From Pseudodesulfovibrio profundus (lineage in GTDB: Bacteria; Desulfobacterota; Desulfovibrionia; Desulfovibrionales; Desulfovibrionaceae): a stretch of 64,000 nt of DNA. The DNA lies in NCBI RefSeq assembly GCF_900217235.1, contig NZ_LT907975.1, positions 2,021,001 to 2,085,000 of the forward strand, written 5' to 3'. This document shows, one piece after another, positions 25,882 through 35,453 of this stretch. The position numbers and the translations under genes are program-made. Position 1 is the first letter of the stretch, and each line of letters begins with the position of its first letter. The notes under the pieces are model-generated. The model was not told the DNA's origin. It searched no databases and was given only the letters and a program-made list of their open reading frames with translations.

Positions 25882-26244
25882 GGACATTTGCTTAATCATG
25901 GTCTGGCAGTGTTTTTCAGGCGCCCTTTGGATGCTGCTACAACATACACTGTTGTTTGATTTATTGCATATCCATATCAATGTACTATTTCAAATTATCA
26001 TCAGATTGACTCTACGACAGTTGAAAATCAACAACCGGCTCTACTATTACTGTTAGTGACATGCCAAATCATACAGAGTGCAATACACAATCTGAGGACT
26101 CACCTGCCTATGGGAAGTCCTTGGTCACGATCCCATGCGGACTTCGTGACCGGGTTCCTTTAGCGTTGTCATAATATCTCATCTACAGGGGTGGCCCGAT
26201 CGCCGGACGGCGATGGGTCTGTCGTTTCTTTAAACGGAGTAACT
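25882..26244 (+). promoter_or_regulatory. Long leader of the betaine transporter operon with alternative hairpins
   Basis: The 363 bases before proV hold no gene. GGTCACGA (26123-26130) and TCGTGACC (26144-26151) form an 8-bp stem. The downstream arm overlaps GGACTTC (26139-26145), which can instead pair with GAAGTCC (26114-26120), and GGACT at 26096-26100 can also pair with AGTCC. Mutually exclusive pairings suggest a possible osmotic control element; no known riboswitch class is recognised. Confidence 0.35.
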
Positions 26245-27465
26245 ATGGGTAAAATCCGCGTAGAAAATTTATACAAAATATTCGGCAACAAGCCGAATAA
26301 GGCTCTTGGAATGCTCAAGGATGGTCATGACAAGCAGTCCGTTCTTGACAAAACCGGTATGACTGTTGGCGTAGACAATGCGTCCTTCACCATCGAAGCC
26401 GGAGAAATATTCGTTATCATGGGACTGTCCGGTTCGGGCAAGTCGACCATTGTACGAATGCTTAATCGGCTGATCGAACCGACCTCGGGGCGTGTTCTGG
26501 TTGACGGGCAAGACGTTACAGCTATGGATCAGGATGAACTGGTCCGTTTCCGCCTGCACAACATGAGCATGGTCTTTCAGTCTTTTGCGCTGATGCCGCA
26601 CCAGACTGTACTTGATAACGCATCCTTCGGCCTGGAATTGGCTGGAGTGGAAAAAGAAAAGCGTTATGAACGCGCCATGCAGGCCTTGGAACAGGTCGGC
26701 TTGAAAGGTTGGGAAGATCAATACCCCAGCCAGCTCAGTGGCGGTATGCAGCAGCGTGTCGGTTTAGCCCGCGGGCTTGCCGTCGACCCGGAAATTCTTC
26801 TTATGGACGAAGCCTTCTCGGCACTCGATCCACTCATCCGTACCGAAATGCAGGATGAGCTGCTCAAGTTGCAGGAAGAAGACGAACGTACCATCGTATT
26901 CATCTCTCATGACCTCGACGAAGCATTGCGCATCGGCGACCGTATCGCCATCATGGAAGGCGGCCAGGTCGTTCAGGTCGGTACACCGGACGAGATTTTA
27001 CAGAACCCCGCCAACGATTATGTCCGCGCATTCTTCCGCGGAGTCGATCCGACCAACGTTATCAGCGCTGGCGACATCGTGCGTGATACGCACCCGACAA
27101 TCGTTGTCAAGAAGGAAGGAAGCCTGCGCGCTGCCCACGAAATTCTCAGCGGTAGCGAACGTGAGCACGGCTTTGTACTGGATGCCCGTCACCGTTTCCT
27201 CGGTGTCGTTTCCTCCGAAGGTATCAGAAACGCATTGGAAGCCGATCTGCCGGATAAATCCCTCAAGCAGGTCTTCCTGAGCGAAGCAAGCGCAGTTAAG
27301 GCTGATGAGTCCATGCAGGAAATCCTGCCCCAGCTTGCTGATGGAACCTGGCCCATTCCGGTCGTGAATGAGGACAATGTCTTCAAGGGCGTTGTCTCGA
27401 AGAACCGCTTCCTGCGGACATTGCACCGGACCGAAGAAGCCATTCATACCGAAGGAGATAACTAA
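26245..27465 (+). CDS. proV: Glycine betaine/proline ABC transporter ATP-binding protein
   Basis: The start at 26245 follows a GGAG site; the protein has 406 aa. Walker [10 protein letters not shown] is at residues 60-68, Q-loop [10 protein letters not shown] near 110, signature LSGGMQQR at 164-171 and Walker B ILLMDEA at 184-190. After the ABC domain a C-terminal region of about 130 residues resembles the CBS-pair module of ProV/OpuAA, which senses ionic strength or cyclic di-AMP in some relatives. It powers uptake of compatible solutes. It is the first gene of a proVWX operon followed at once by proW (3 bases). Confidence 0.95.
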   Translation: MGKIRVENLYKIFGNKPNKALGMLKDGHDKQSVLDKTGMTVGVDNASFTIEAGEIFVIMGLSGSGKSTIVRMLNRLIEPTSGRVLVDGQDVTAMDQDELVRFRLHNMSMVFQSFALMPHQTVLDNASFGLELAGVEKEKRYERAMQALEQVGLKGWEDQYPSQLSGGMQQRVGLARGLAVDPEILLMDEAFSALDPLIRTEMQDELLKLQEEDERTIVFISHDLDEALRIGDRIAIMEGGQVVQVGTPDEILQNPANDYVRAFFRGVDPTNVISAGDIVRDTHPTIVVKKEGSLRAAHEILSGSEREHGFVLDARHRFLGVVSSEGIRNALEADLPDKSLKQVFLSEASAVKADESMQEILPQLADGTWPIPVVNEDNVFKGVVSKNRFLRTLHRTEEAIHTEGDN

Positions 27466-27467
27466 AC

Positions 27468-28298
27468 ATGTTTGAAGACGTAGTAATCCCCCTAGACCAA
27501 TGGGTTTCGGTTTTTGTTGAATGGTTGGTGGACAACTACCGTGATGTCTTCCAGATGCTCAAATGGCCTGTCGAGCAGTTGCTCAACGGCTTCGAGCATG
27601 GGCTGAACGCCATTCATCCGCTTATCATCATCGCCGTTGTCTGTTTTGCCGCATGGAAGTTTTCCGGCAAGCGATTGGCCATCTTCTCGGCAGCCGCCAT
27701 GTTTTTTGTCGGCCTTCTCGGCCTTTGGGAAGACACCATGATCACCTTGGCCATGGTCCTTTCCTCGGTTGTCATTTGTACCCTGTTCGGTGTGCCTCTC
27801 GGCATCATGGCCGGGCGCAGCGATCGATTTGAAATGACTCTGCGTCCCATTCTGGACGCCATGCAGACCACCCCGGCATTCGTCTACCTCGTTCCCATTG
27901 TCATGCTCTTCTCCGTGGGTAACGTCGCCGGTGTTTTTGCCACGATCATTTTTGCCTTGCCCCCTATCATCAGGCTTACAAGCCTCGGTATCCGCGGGGT
28001 TCACCCCGAGCTGGTCGAAGCGGCCCAGGCCTTCGGCGCAACCCGTTGGCAGGTTCTGATGAAAGTACAAATCCCCTTGGCTCTGCCGACCATTCTGGCC
28101 GGCCTGAACCAGACTATCATGATGGCCCTTTCCATGGTCGTCATCGCCGCGCTCATTGGTGCCGGTGGGTTGGGTTCCCCTGTTATTCTCGGGTTGAATA
28201 CCCTTGATATCGGGCGTGCTGTTGTCGGTGGCGTGGGCATCGTTCTCATGGCTATCGTGCTTGACCGCATCACCCAGTCCATGGCGCAGAGAAAATAA
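27468..28298 (+). CDS. proW: Glycine betaine/proline ABC transporter permease
   Basis: The 276 aa inner-membrane protein has six to seven hydrophobic segments. The ABC-permease EAA loop is visible as GVHPELVEAAQAFGATRWQV, and GVPLGIMAGRS together with MQTTPAFVYLVP are standard ProW features. It starts 3 bases after proV and precedes the first binding-protein gene by 26 bases. It forms the translocation pore with ProV as ATPase. Confidence 0.95.
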   Translation: MFEDVVIPLDQWVSVFVEWLVDNYRDVFQMLKWPVEQLLNGFEHGLNAIHPLIIIAVVCFAAWKFSGKRLAIFSAAAMFFVGLLGLWEDTMITLAMVLSSVVICTLFGVPLGIMAGRSDRFEMTLRPILDAMQTTPAFVYLVPIVMLFSVGNVAGVFATIIFALPPIIRLTSLGIRGVHPELVEAAQAFGATRWQVLMKVQIPLALPTILAGLNQTIMMALSMVVIAALIGAGGLGSPVILGLNTLDIGRAVVGGVGIVLMAIVLDRITQSMAQRK

Positions 28299-28324
28299 CT
28301 CAAACAGTAATCCTAGGAGGATAC

Positions 28325-29332
28325 ATGAAATTCACCAAAATCATCCTGGCGGCTCTGTGCGCGATCATGATCGCGTCCACTGCCATGGCCATGGATATGA
28401 AGCCCGGCGACGGCGTTACCCTGCGTCCTGCACGCGCCACCTGGAACACCGGTTTCTTCCAGGAAGCCCTTGCCCGTCGTGGTCTTGAAGAGCTTGGCTA
28501 TGATGTCAAGAAGCCCAAAGACCTGACAAACCCCATCGCCTACAAGACCATCACCCTGGGCGACATCGACTACTGGTGCAACGGCAACTTCCCGCTGCAC
28601 AACCCTCAGCTGCCCAAGAACTTCCATGAGAAGGCTTCCATTTTGAGCCCGATCATCAAGGCCGGTGGCATGCAGGGATACCTCGTTTCCAAGAAGGAAG
28701 TGGAAAAGTTCGGCATCAAGTCTCTCGAAGACTTCAAGCGCCCGGAAGTTATCAAGGCGTTTGACCTCAATGGCGACGGCAAGGCCGATCTGACCGCGTG
28801 CCCTCCGGGCTGGGGTTGTGAAAAGGTTATTTCCAAGCACATGGAAGTGTATGACCTCAAGGATTACGTCAAGCCGATCAAGGCTTCCTACGAAGCCGGC
28901 ATGGCTTCCGCCCTGGGTGCATACAAGTCCGGCAAGCCGGCTTTCTTCTACACCTGGACCCCGAACTGGACCGTGTACAAGCTGAAGCCCGGTAAGGATG
29001 TCATGTGGATCAACGTGCCTGAAGAGGGCGACACCGAAGGTACTGTTTCCGGTATCGAAGGTGCTGTTTCCGATCCCCTTCGTCCCGGTTTTGTCGTGTA
29101 TGACATCACCGTCGTTGCCAACAAGAAGTTCCTTGCCAAGAACCCGGCTGCTGCCACCTTCCTGGAGAACTTCACCCTGCCGCTGTCGGATGTCAGTGAG
29201 CAGAACACCCGCATGAACGAAGGTGAAAAGTCCGACAAGGACATCGCCAAGCATGTGGATGACTGGATCGCCAAGAATCAGGACAAGTGGAATGCTTGGC
29301 TTGATGCTGCTCGCAAGGCGGCGGCCAAGTAG
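28325..29332 (+). CDS. proX: Glycine betaine-binding periplasmic protein, copy 1
   Basis: The 335 aa protein follows AGGAGG and has a signal peptide of about 22 residues ending AMA. The mature protein matches ProX: TWNTGFFQEALARRGLEELG, the CPPGWGCE motif with a likely disulfide, FFYTWTPNWTVYKLKPG, and a C-terminal NTRMNEGEKSDKDIAKHV. Aromatic residues at these sites build the betaine cage in the family. It completes a standard proVWX set and is followed by a terminator, so copies 2 and 3 are separate transcription units or read-through. Confidence 0.93.
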   Translation: MKFTKIILAALCAIMIASTAMAMDMKPGDGVTLRPARATWNTGFFQEALARRGLEELGYDVKKPKDLTNPIAYKTITLGDIDYWCNGNFPLHNPQLPKNFHEKASILSPIIKAGGMQGYLVSKKEVEKFGIKSLEDFKRPEVIKAFDLNGDGKADLTACPPGWGCEKVISKHMEVYDLKDYVKPIKASYEAGMASALGAYKSGKPAFFYTWTPNWTVYKLKPGKDVMWINVPEEGDTEGTVSGIEGAVSDPLRPGFVVYDITVVANKKFLAKNPAAATFLENFTLPLSDVSEQNTRMNEGEKSDKDIAKHVDDWIAKNQDKWNAWLDAARKAAAK

Positions 29333-29355
29333 CTTCCAAGATGAAATAAGGACAA

Positions 29356-29384
29356 GGGAGCGCATTTATGCGCTCCCTTTTTTT
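29356..29384 (+). terminator. Terminator after proX copy 1
   Basis: GGGAGCGCA, loop TTTA, TGCGCTCCC and seven T form a clear intrinsic terminator. A near copy of it follows proX copy 2. Confidence 0.92.
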
Positions 29385-29473
29385 AGCCTGTCGTAGCCAT
29401 AAGGGCTATTGACTGATTCTGTGCTTCGTTGAGGAGGCACAGGATGTGGGTAAATAGTAACCAAGGAGAGTGT

Positions 29474-30496
29474 ATGCGTCGTTTTTTGTTTGCCGTACTT
29501 TGTATCGCTGTCATGGCGTCCAGCGCCATGGCCATGGACATGAAACCTGGAAAAGGTGTGACCCTGAAACCCGGTCGCGCCACCTGGAACACCGGCTTCT
29601 TCCAGGAAGCTCTGGCCCGTCGTGGTCTGGAGGAACTGGGATATACCGTTGATAAACCCAAGGATCTGCAAAACCCGATTTTTTACAAGTCCGTCGCCCT
29701 TGGTGATGTGGACTACTGGGTGAACGGTTGGTTCCCCATGCATGATTCTCAGACCCCCAAGGATTTTGACGAAAAGGCCGAGAAAGTGGGCTACGTCGTC
29801 AAGGCCGGTGGTCTGCAGGGTTACCTGGTTTCCAAAAAAGAAGTGGAAAAGTTCGGCATCAAATCCCTTGATGATTTCAAACGACCCGAAGTTAAAAAAG
29901 CATTTGATTCCAATGGTGATGGCAAAGCCGATCTGACCGCCTGCCCTCCGGGTTGGGGTTGCGAAAAGACCATCAAACATCACCTCGACGCGTATGACCT
30001 GCGTGATCACATCAATCCGGTCAAGGCTTCCTACGAAGCTGGCATGGCCGCAGCTCTGGGTGAGTACAAGGCCGGCAAGCCTGTCTTCTTCTACACCTGG
30101 ACCCCCAACTGGACCGTCTTCAAGTTCCAGCCCGGCAAGGATGTCATGTGGATCAATGTCCCCAAGATCATCCCCACTGAAGACCAGAAGGGCAGTGAAG
30201 ATCGCATGGTCGCAACCGGTGTTACCGGTGCTGTCACCGAAACCCTGAGCCCGGGTTTTGTTGTTGCCGACATCATGGTCGTCGCCAACAAGAAATTCCT
30301 CGCGGACAATCCCGCAGCAGCCACCTTCCTCAAGAACTTCAAGCTCGAGTTGGTGGATATCGCAGCCCAGAACACCCGCATGAACGAAGGCGAAAAATCC
30401 CAGAAGGATATCGCCAAGCATGTGGATGAATGGATCGCAGCCAACCAGGACACCTGGCAGGGCTGGCTCGAAGCCGCTCGCAAGGCTGCCAAGTAG
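29474..30496 (+). CDS. Glycine betaine-binding periplasmic protein, copy 2
   Basis: The 340 aa protein starts after AAGGAGAG (start 29474) and has a signal peptide of about 20 residues ending AMA. It is a clear paralogue of copy 1 and shares TWNTGFFQEALARRGLEELG, CPPGWGCE, TWTPNWTVFK and NTRMNEGEKS. It differs in the sugar-like loop region VNGWFPMHDSQ and carries a longer loop near IIPTEDQKGSEDRM. It has its own leader and terminator. A binding protein with different affinity or substrate (choline, carnitine, proline betaine) working with the same ProVW is likely but not shown. Confidence 0.92.
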   Translation: MRRFLFAVLCIAVMASSAMAMDMKPGKGVTLKPGRATWNTGFFQEALARRGLEELGYTVDKPKDLQNPIFYKSVALGDVDYWVNGWFPMHDSQTPKDFDEKAEKVGYVVKAGGLQGYLVSKKEVEKFGIKSLDDFKRPEVKKAFDSNGDGKADLTACPPGWGCEKTIKHHLDAYDLRDHINPVKASYEAGMAAALGEYKAGKPVFFYTWTPNWTVFKFQPGKDVMWINVPKIIPTEDQKGSEDRMVATGVTGAVTETLSPGFVVADIMVVANKKFLADNPAAATFLKNFKLELVDIAAQNTRMNEGEKSQKDIAKHVDEWIAANQDTWQGWLEAARKAAK

Positions 30497-30521
30497 CTCC
30501 CACACTACATAAATGAACAAG

Positions 30522-30549
30522 GGGGGCGCAGAAATGCGCTCCCTTTTTT
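30522..30549 (+). terminator. Terminator after proX copy 2
   Basis: The stem GGGGGCGCA/TGCGCTCCC with GAAA loop and T run resembles the terminator after copy 1, which indicates that the duplication included the terminator. Confidence 0.9.
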
Positions 30550-30638
30550 ATCGGTCTGACGCTTGAAAGTTGGACCGTTGCCCGTCGCCATACCCAATTG
30601 GCAGCGGGAATATGACTAATCATAACCAAGGAGAGTGT

Positions 30639-31661
30639 ATGCGTCGTTTTTTGCTTGCCGTACTTTGTATTACCATCATGGCTTCCAGCGCCATGGCCAT
30701 GGATCTGAAACCCGGAAAAGGGGTTACGGTTCAGCCCGCTCGTGCCACCTGGAACACCGGCTTCTTTCAGGAAGCACTGTTCCGTCGTGGACTGGAAGAA
30801 CTTGGATATGAAGTGGATAAGCCAAAAGACCTGCAGAACCCCATTTTCTACAAGACCGTAGCGCTGGGTGATGTGGATTACTGGACTAATGGCTGGTTTC
30901 CCAATCACAACAGCCAGTTGCCCAAAGACTTCTACGAAAAGGCTGACACGGTAGGCTATGTGGTCAAGGCCGGTGGTCTTCAGGGATACCTTGTCAGCAA
31001 GGAACATGTGGAAAAGTACAACATCAAGACCCTTGATGATTTCAAGCGCGATGAAGTGAAGAAGGCGTTCGATAAAAATGGTGACGGCAAGGCCGACCTG
31101 ACCGCCTGCCCTCCGGGTTGGGGATGTGAAAATATCATTACCCACCACATGAAGGAGTATGACCTTGATGACCACATCAACCCGGTCAAAGCCTCCTATG
31201 AAGCGGGCATGGCTGATGCCCTCGGCTCCTTCAAGGCTGGCGAGCCGGTCTTCTTCTATACCTGGGCTCCCAACTGGACGATCTTCAAGCTGAAGCCCGG
31301 CAAGGATGTCATGTGGATCGGTGTCCCGGAAATAGTTCCCACCGAAGCGCAGGCTCCGGCCAAGGAGCGGATGACTGTTTCCGGCATCGATGGTGCGGTA
31401 TCCGATCCTATCAAGCTGGGATTTGTGGTTTCCGATATCCGTCTTGTCGCCAACAAGAAGTTCATGGAAGCCAATCCGGCTGCCAAGCGCTTCATGGAAG
31501 TGTTTGAGCTGCCGTTAATCGACATCAACGCGCAGAATACCCGCATGAATGAAGGCGAGAAGACCGACAAGCACATTGCCAAGCATGTGGATGAGTGGAT
31601 TGCCGACAATCAGGAAAAATGGAATGGATGGCTTGAGGCTGCCCGCAAGGCCGCCCAATAA
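30639..31661 (+). CDS. Glycine betaine-binding periplasmic protein, copy 3
   Basis: The 340 aa protein starts at 30639. The DNA from the ribosome site through the signal peptide is almost identical to copy 2 (CCAAGGAGAGTGTATGCGTC and onward). The mature part keeps TWNTGFFQEALFRRGLEELG, CPPGWGCEN and NTRMNEGEKT. It has TWAPNWTIFK in place of TWTPNWT and a changed loop (EIVPTEAQAPAKERM), so the ligand pocket may differ. Copies 2 and 3 are closer to each other than to copy 1, implying stepwise tandem duplication. Confidence 0.92.
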   Translation: MRRFLLAVLCITIMASSAMAMDLKPGKGVTVQPARATWNTGFFQEALFRRGLEELGYEVDKPKDLQNPIFYKTVALGDVDYWTNGWFPNHNSQLPKDFYEKADTVGYVVKAGGLQGYLVSKEHVEKYNIKTLDDFKRDEVKKAFDKNGDGKADLTACPPGWGCENIITHHMKEYDLDDHINPVKASYEAGMADALGSFKAGEPVFFYTWAPNWTIFKLKPGKDVMWIGVPEIVPTEAQAPAKERMTVSGIDGAVSDPIKLGFVVSDIRLVANKKFMEANPAAKRFMEVFELPLIDINAQNTRMNEGEKTDKHIAKHVDEWIADNQEKWNGWLEAARKAAQ

Positions 31662-31689
31662 GCAATCCGTTTGGCGAATGCGAAAGTAT

Positions 31690-31721
31690 GCCCCGGGGGA
31701 TGTCCCCCCCGGGGCTTTTTT
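31690..31721 (+). terminator. Terminator after proX copy 3
   Basis: A GC-only stem (GCCCCGGGGG with its complement) and loop around ATGT is followed by six to seven T. It is unrelated in sequence to the two previous terminators and closes the betaine region. Confidence 0.92.
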
Positions 31722-31775
31722 GTTGGTATTCGGCCAGTGTCTAGCAACTGGCACCCTTTAAGTGGCAGAGGGGTG

Positions 31776-33224
31776 TTACTTGGCCTCGTTACCTTCCTTG
31801 ATGCGTTTGCCGATTTCAGCGTCAATATTGGTCCAGTATTCATAGACTCGTTCCAGGACCGGCTTGCTGACACCGCCCAGACTGCCGATGACGTTGTTCA
31901 CCAGTGCTTCGCGTTGTGCGTCGTTCATCACTTCGCGTACCAGCGTTCCGGGCTGGCCGAAATCATCGTCATCCTTACGGAGCGTGTACGCTGCCCGAAT
32001 AAATTCGCCGCTGGCATCCCAGCCGGTCTGTTCCGGGTACTTCTCAGCGTCAGGAACCGGACCGCCCTTGGAGTTGGGGGCGTAGACAGGGTCGGAGACC
32101 TTGTCGATACGCATGGTCCCGCCCTTGCTGTAGTTGTTGACCGGTACAATGGGCTTGTTTACCGGGATCTGCTTGTAGTTGACGCCGAGGCGTGCGCGGT
32201 GGGCGTCCGCGTAGGAGATCAGGCGGGCCAGTAGCATTTTGTCCGGGCTGGGTCCGATCCCGGGGGGCATGCTGTTCGGCTCAAAAGCGGCCTGTTCGAT
32301 TTCCGAATGGAAGTCGGTTGGGTTGCGATCGAGAGTCAGTTTTCCAACCTCGTGCAGCGGATAGTCTTCATGGGGCCAGACCTTTGTCAGATCAAACGGG
32401 TTGAATCGATAGGTCTTGGCGTCCTCAAAAGGCATGATCTGGACTTTTAATGTCCAACTGGGGAAGTCACCCTTGCTGATCGCATCGAAGAGATCACGGC
32501 GGTGATAATCGGCATCGTCACCGGCGATACGGTCGCCTTCTTCCTGGGTGAGGGTTTCAATGCCCTGATCGGTCTTGAAGTGGTATTTGACCCAGAACTT
32601 TTCTCCTTTGGCGTTGACCCACATGTAGGTGTGGCTCGTGTAGCCGTTCATGTGACGATAGCTTTTTGGAATACCGCGATCACTCATGAGAATGGTGACC
32701 TGATGGGCGGACTCAGGGGAGAGTGTCCAGAAATCCCACTGCATGTCGGCATCTCGGAGTCCACTGTCGGCGCGACGCTTTTGTGAATGGATGAAGTGGT
32801 GGAATTTCATGGGATCACGGATGAAGAAGACCGGCGTATTGTTGCCGACCATGTCGTAGTTGCCTTCACTGGTGTAAAACTTCACTGCGAACCCGCGCAC
32901 ATCACGCCATGTGTCAGGGCTGCCGCTTTCACCGGCAACAGTGGAGAATCGGGTGAGCACATCGGTTTTGGTGCCGGGCTGGAAGAGCGCTGCCCGGGTG
33001 TAGGCGCTGACGTCGTGGGTTACTTCAAAGTGGCCGAATGCCCCGGATCCTTTGGCATGTGGCTGACGGTCCGGTATCATCTCGCGATTGAAGTTGGCCA
33101 TCTGCTCCATGAGGTAGTGATCATGGAGAACAATCGGGCCGTCGGCTCCGACGCTCAATGAAAACTCATCACTTGAAACGGGGATTCCTGCATCATTGGT
33201 TGTAACTTTTGATCCTTTTACCAT
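31776..33224 (-). CDS. katA: Monofunctional haem catalase
   Basis: At 482 aa it matches small-subunit clade-3 catalases. The distal His56 lies in [20 protein letters not shown], the distal Asn in GNNTPVFF (128-129) and the proximal haem Tyr338 in [19 protein letters not shown]-site residues such as the [10 protein letters not shown] segment are present. An AAGGAG site is 7 bases before the start. There is no signal peptide, so it acts in the cytoplasm, removing hydrogen peroxide during oxygen exposure of an anaerobe. A TATAAT-like -10 lies near 33245 upstream. Confidence 0.96.
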   Translation of the reverse strand: MVKGSKVTTNDAGIPVSSDEFSLSVGADGPIVLHDHYLMEQMANFNREMIPDRQPHAKGSGAFGHFEVTHDVSAYTRAALFQPGTKTDVLTRFSTVAGESGSPDTWRDVRGFAVKFYTSEGNYDMVGNNTPVFFIRDPMKFHHFIHSQKRRADSGLRDADMQWDFWTLSPESAHQVTILMSDRGIPKSYRHMNGYTSHTYMWVNAKGEKFWVKYHFKTDQGIETLTQEEGDRIAGDDADYHRRDLFDAISKGDFPSWTLKVQIMPFEDAKTYRFNPFDLTKVWPHEDYPLHEVGKLTLDRNPTDFHSEIEQAAFEPNSMPPGIGPSPDKMLLARLISYADAHRARLGVNYKQIPVNKPIVPVNNYSKGGTMRIDKVSDPVYAPNSKGGPVPDAEKYPEQTGWDASGEFIRAAYTLRKDDDDFGQPGTLVREVMNDAQREALVNNVIGSLGGVSKPVLERVYEYWTNIDAEIGKRIKEGNEAK

Positions 33225-33610
33225 CGAATGACTCCTTATCTCGGATTATACATCGAATTAAAGGTTGCCTACTGAACGGTTAAATCAATCCGTTAAAGAT
33301 TTTCCGCACCAGCGTAGCAAAAATCAGCCATATCTCAACTAGAATAGTGAAATTGGTTTCAACTTTAAGAATGCAGTCGGGTTTCGGATGCGTCATGGAA
33401 AATGTACAGGATGCATCTAGAGGAGGGGTCTTTTTGCGGTCGGATGGTCGATGTATCCAATGCAACTAGGATTTTGAAAGTTGTGTTTCTAACATTCAGG
33501 AAAAATTGGTTAAAATTTTTTAGTAATAGGCTTTGTAAAATCTTGACTTGCGACGTGTCTGCTTTATTCAATGCGTACTCAGTTAACCTTTAACTTCCTT
33601 GGAGGATGCT
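33225..33610. promoter_or_regulatory. Divergent regulatory gap between catalase and Hsp20
   Basis: These 386 bases are AT-rich and hold no credible gene; short open frames have no ribosome sites. On the minus strand a TATAAT hexamer occurs near 33245 and an imperfect AACGG-N10-CCGTT inverted repeat near 33275-33295, which could be a regulator site for catalase. I find no certain PerR or heat-shock element. Confidence 0.35.
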
Positions 33611-34180
33611 ATGACTATTGCAAAGTTGAACCCTTGGAATTGGTTCAAAAAAGAAAACGAACAAGAGCAAAATCTTCCGGTCACCCAAACCGGGGAGATG
33701 GCACAGAGGACCCATTCTCCGCTGGACCAGTTCCATGCAGAATTTGATCGTATGGTTGATTCCGTGTTTTCGGGCTTCGGCCTTCCGTCGCCGGGACGCA
33801 TGCATCAGTGGCCTGGCAGCGGCCTGAGTAAAGCTGCGATCAAGCCCAGCGTGGATGTGTACGGTACGGACAAGGAGTACGTGGTGGAGGTCGACCTGCC
33901 CGGCGTGGACGAAAAAGACCTCAGCGTTGAACTGCGTGACGACATGCTCGTCCTTTCCGCCCAGAAGCAGCATGAGGAAAAAACCGAAGACAAAGGGTAC
34001 TATCGGGTGGAGCGTTCCTATGGCTCTTTCCGCAGGGTGCTCAATGTTCCCAAGGATGCTGATCGGGACAACATCAACGCCAAGCTCGACAAGGGCGTAT
34101 TGTGCATCACCATGCCGAGAACCAAAGTTGTTGAAGGGAATGCCCGTAAAATCGCGGTAGAAAGCACTTCTGCCCAGTAG
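33611..34180 (+). CDS. Small heat-shock protein, Hsp20/alpha-crystallin
   Basis: The protein has 189 aa with GGAGG 6 bases before the start. The alpha-crystallin domain spans about 75-175 and shows KPSVDVYGTDKEYVVEVDLP, the conserved loop VDEKDLSVELRDDMLVLSA, RVERSYGSFRRVLNVP and the A-x-x-x-n-G-V-L motif AKLDKGVLCITMP. The N-terminal arm has the usual DRMVDSVFSGFG. It is an ATP-independent holdase. A hairpin without a strong T run follows. Confidence 0.94.
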   Translation: MTIAKLNPWNWFKKENEQEQNLPVTQTGEMAQRTHSPLDQFHAEFDRMVDSVFSGFGLPSPGRMHQWPGSGLSKAAIKPSVDVYGTDKEYVVEVDLPGVDEKDLSVELRDDMLVLSAQKQHEEKTEDKGYYRVERSYGSFRRVLNVPKDADRDNINAKLDKGVLCITMPRTKVVEGNARKIAVESTSAQ

Positions 34181-34201
34181 TCAATTACCAATATGAAAAT
34201 G

Positions 34202-34226
34202 AGACCCTGCCGTCAGGCGGGGTCTC
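34202..34226 (+). terminator. Hairpin between hsp20 and the zinc-ribbon gene
   Basis: GAGACCC-TGCC and GGC-GGGGTCTC form a stem of about 11 bp around GTCA. The T run is poor, so it may only attenuate transcription into the small gene that follows. Confidence 0.5.
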
Positions 34227-34252
34227 TTCACATGCTCAACCAGGAGGAAGAA

Positions 34253-34429
34253 ATGCATTATCAGTGCGTCAATTGCGACTGGAAAGGCCCTTGGGACGAA
34301 TTGATCCACGAAACCATTTGTCCCCGCTGTCGGAGCGGTGCAAAGCCATTGCTGGAAAATGAGGGCATGTCGGCTCAGGCGGCCCACGGAACTGCTGCCG
34401 CTGTGGCCGTCAGCTCACCTCCACAGTAA
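34253..34429 (+). CDS. Small zinc-ribbon protein
   Basis: The 58 aa protein follows AGGAGG. Two CxxC pairs (CVNCDW at 5-8 and CPRCRSG near 23-26) make a single zinc ribbon; the C-terminal half is Ala/Ser-rich and unstructured. It resembles stand-alone rubredoxin/zinc-ribbon proteins of sulfate reducers but I recognise no specific family. It may be cotranscribed with hsp20 past the weak hairpin, which hints at a stress role. Confidence 0.65.
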   Translation: MHYQCVNCDWKGPWDELIHETICPRCRSGAKPLLENEGMSAQAAHGTAAAVAVSSPPQ

Positions 34430-34457
34430 CAATCATCGTGATGGTGGAGTAATGCGT

Positions 34458-34488
34458 AGGCAGTCCTTAACACATGGGGCTGCCTTTC
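34458..34488. terminator. Terminator between convergent genes
   Basis: AGGCAGTCC and GGGCTGCCT pair across a 10-base loop and TTTCT follows. It lies between the small zinc-ribbon gene and the convergent solute-binding protein gene. Confidence 0.6.
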
Positions 34489-35306
34489 TATTTGGATGAG
34501 GGGCACTCCACAGGAAGACTGTATCGTTCGCGTATGGCGGCATATCCCGACGTTTTCTTAAACTCCTGCAGTGCATGGTCGAACTGACGCACAAAGTCCG
34601 CTGTGGCGCGTTTTCTGGAGAAACCTATGAATAGGTTGCCTCCGCTGATCGGGGTTGGGGCGAAGGAAATGACGTTTTGCAGTCCTTTTGCGCGAACGGC
34701 CTGTTCACCGAAGACTCGATTGGCAATGAACGCATCGATTCTTCCAGCCATCAGTTTGCGTATGTTGAAGGCTATGTCGCTGACCGGTTCTTTGGTGAAA
34801 TTGTCTGCCTTGTCGAAATCGGCTGAATACGAATACCCGAACTGGGTCCCTATGGTCATGCCGGAAAGGTCGGCCAGGGAATGGTAGGTGAGCGGTTTGT
34901 TATTCAGGTAAAAGATGTTGGAATTACTGTTTGAAAGGGGTTCCTCTGGAAAGAGGATGTAGGCCAGCCTGTCGGTGGTTATCGAAACGTCGAGCAGGGC
35001 GTCAGCTTCACCTTCCTTGATCATGTTGAGGCAGCGTTTCCACGGCAGAAACTCGACATGGATATCGATACCCATTTGCTCGAATACGGATCGGACGACC
35101 TCAAAATCCACTCCGGTGGGTTGCCCGTCCTCGACATAGACGAATGGCTCCCAGGGTTCGGTGACAAGGTGGAGGGAGCGGGACAGGGCAGAGTGGGTAA
35201 TGGTAAGAGAGAGGAGCATGGCGATCAGGAAGCATGTCATACCTTTCAACGTGAAGAGAGGAATGGTTCGGCATGCGATGATGGATGATCGTTTTCCGTG
35301 TCTCAT
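34488..35306 (-). CDS. Periplasmic solute-binding protein family 3 (amino-acid type), orphan
   Basis: The protein has about 272 aa. A hydrophobic signal sequence (TCFLIAMLLSLTITHSALS) precedes a SBP_bac_3 fold with WEPFVYVEDGQPTGVDFEVV, VEFLPWKRCLNMIKEGEADA and a C-terminal FVRQFDHALQEFKK helix. The start is uncertain: 35306 gives a long n-region, 35240 starts close to the hydrophobic core and neither has a good ribosome site. No ABC permease or ATPase is adjacent. Such orphan proteins in Desulfovibrio are often stand-alone or sensor-like. Confidence 0.8.
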   Translation of the reverse strand: MRHGKRSSIIACRTIPLFTLKGMTCFLIAMLLSLTITHSALSRSLHLVTEPWEPFVYVEDGQPTGVDFEVVRSVFEQMGIDIHVEFLPWKRCLNMIKEGEADALLDVSITTDRLAYILFPEEPLSNSNSNIFYLNNKPLTYHSLADLSGMTIGTQFGYSYSADFDKADNFTKEPVSDIAFNIRKLMAGRIDAFIANRVFGEQAVRAKGLQNVISFAPTPISGGNLFIGFSRKRATADFVRQFDHALQEFKKTSGYAAIRERYSLPVECPSSK

Positions 35307-35381
35307 AATCGGGTAATGACAAACTCCCATCGGTTACGCAAGGGGGGTAAGGGTAAATCCCCTGCGTGCGCTCAGTCAGAA

Positions 35382-35424
35382 GTACTCCCGCCCTCATCAC
35401 TTAGTGGTGCGAGGGCAGGAGTAC
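35382..35424. terminator. Long hairpin downstream of the P-type ATPase gene
   Basis: GTACTCC-C-GCCCTC and GAGGGC-A-GGAGTAC form a strong interrupted stem. There is no T run on the minus strand, so it could act as a mRNA 3' stabiliser or a factor-assisted terminator for the ATPase gene. Confidence 0.55.
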
Positions 35425-35453
35425 AATGGTGGCAAGTCTATGACGTTTTGCTG

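Noticed and set aside
28313..30520. Long open frames antisense to proX copies 1 and 2 (350 and 384 codons)
   Set aside because: They mirror each other only because the proX genes are duplicated, and they cross terminators and leaders. They are coding shadows.
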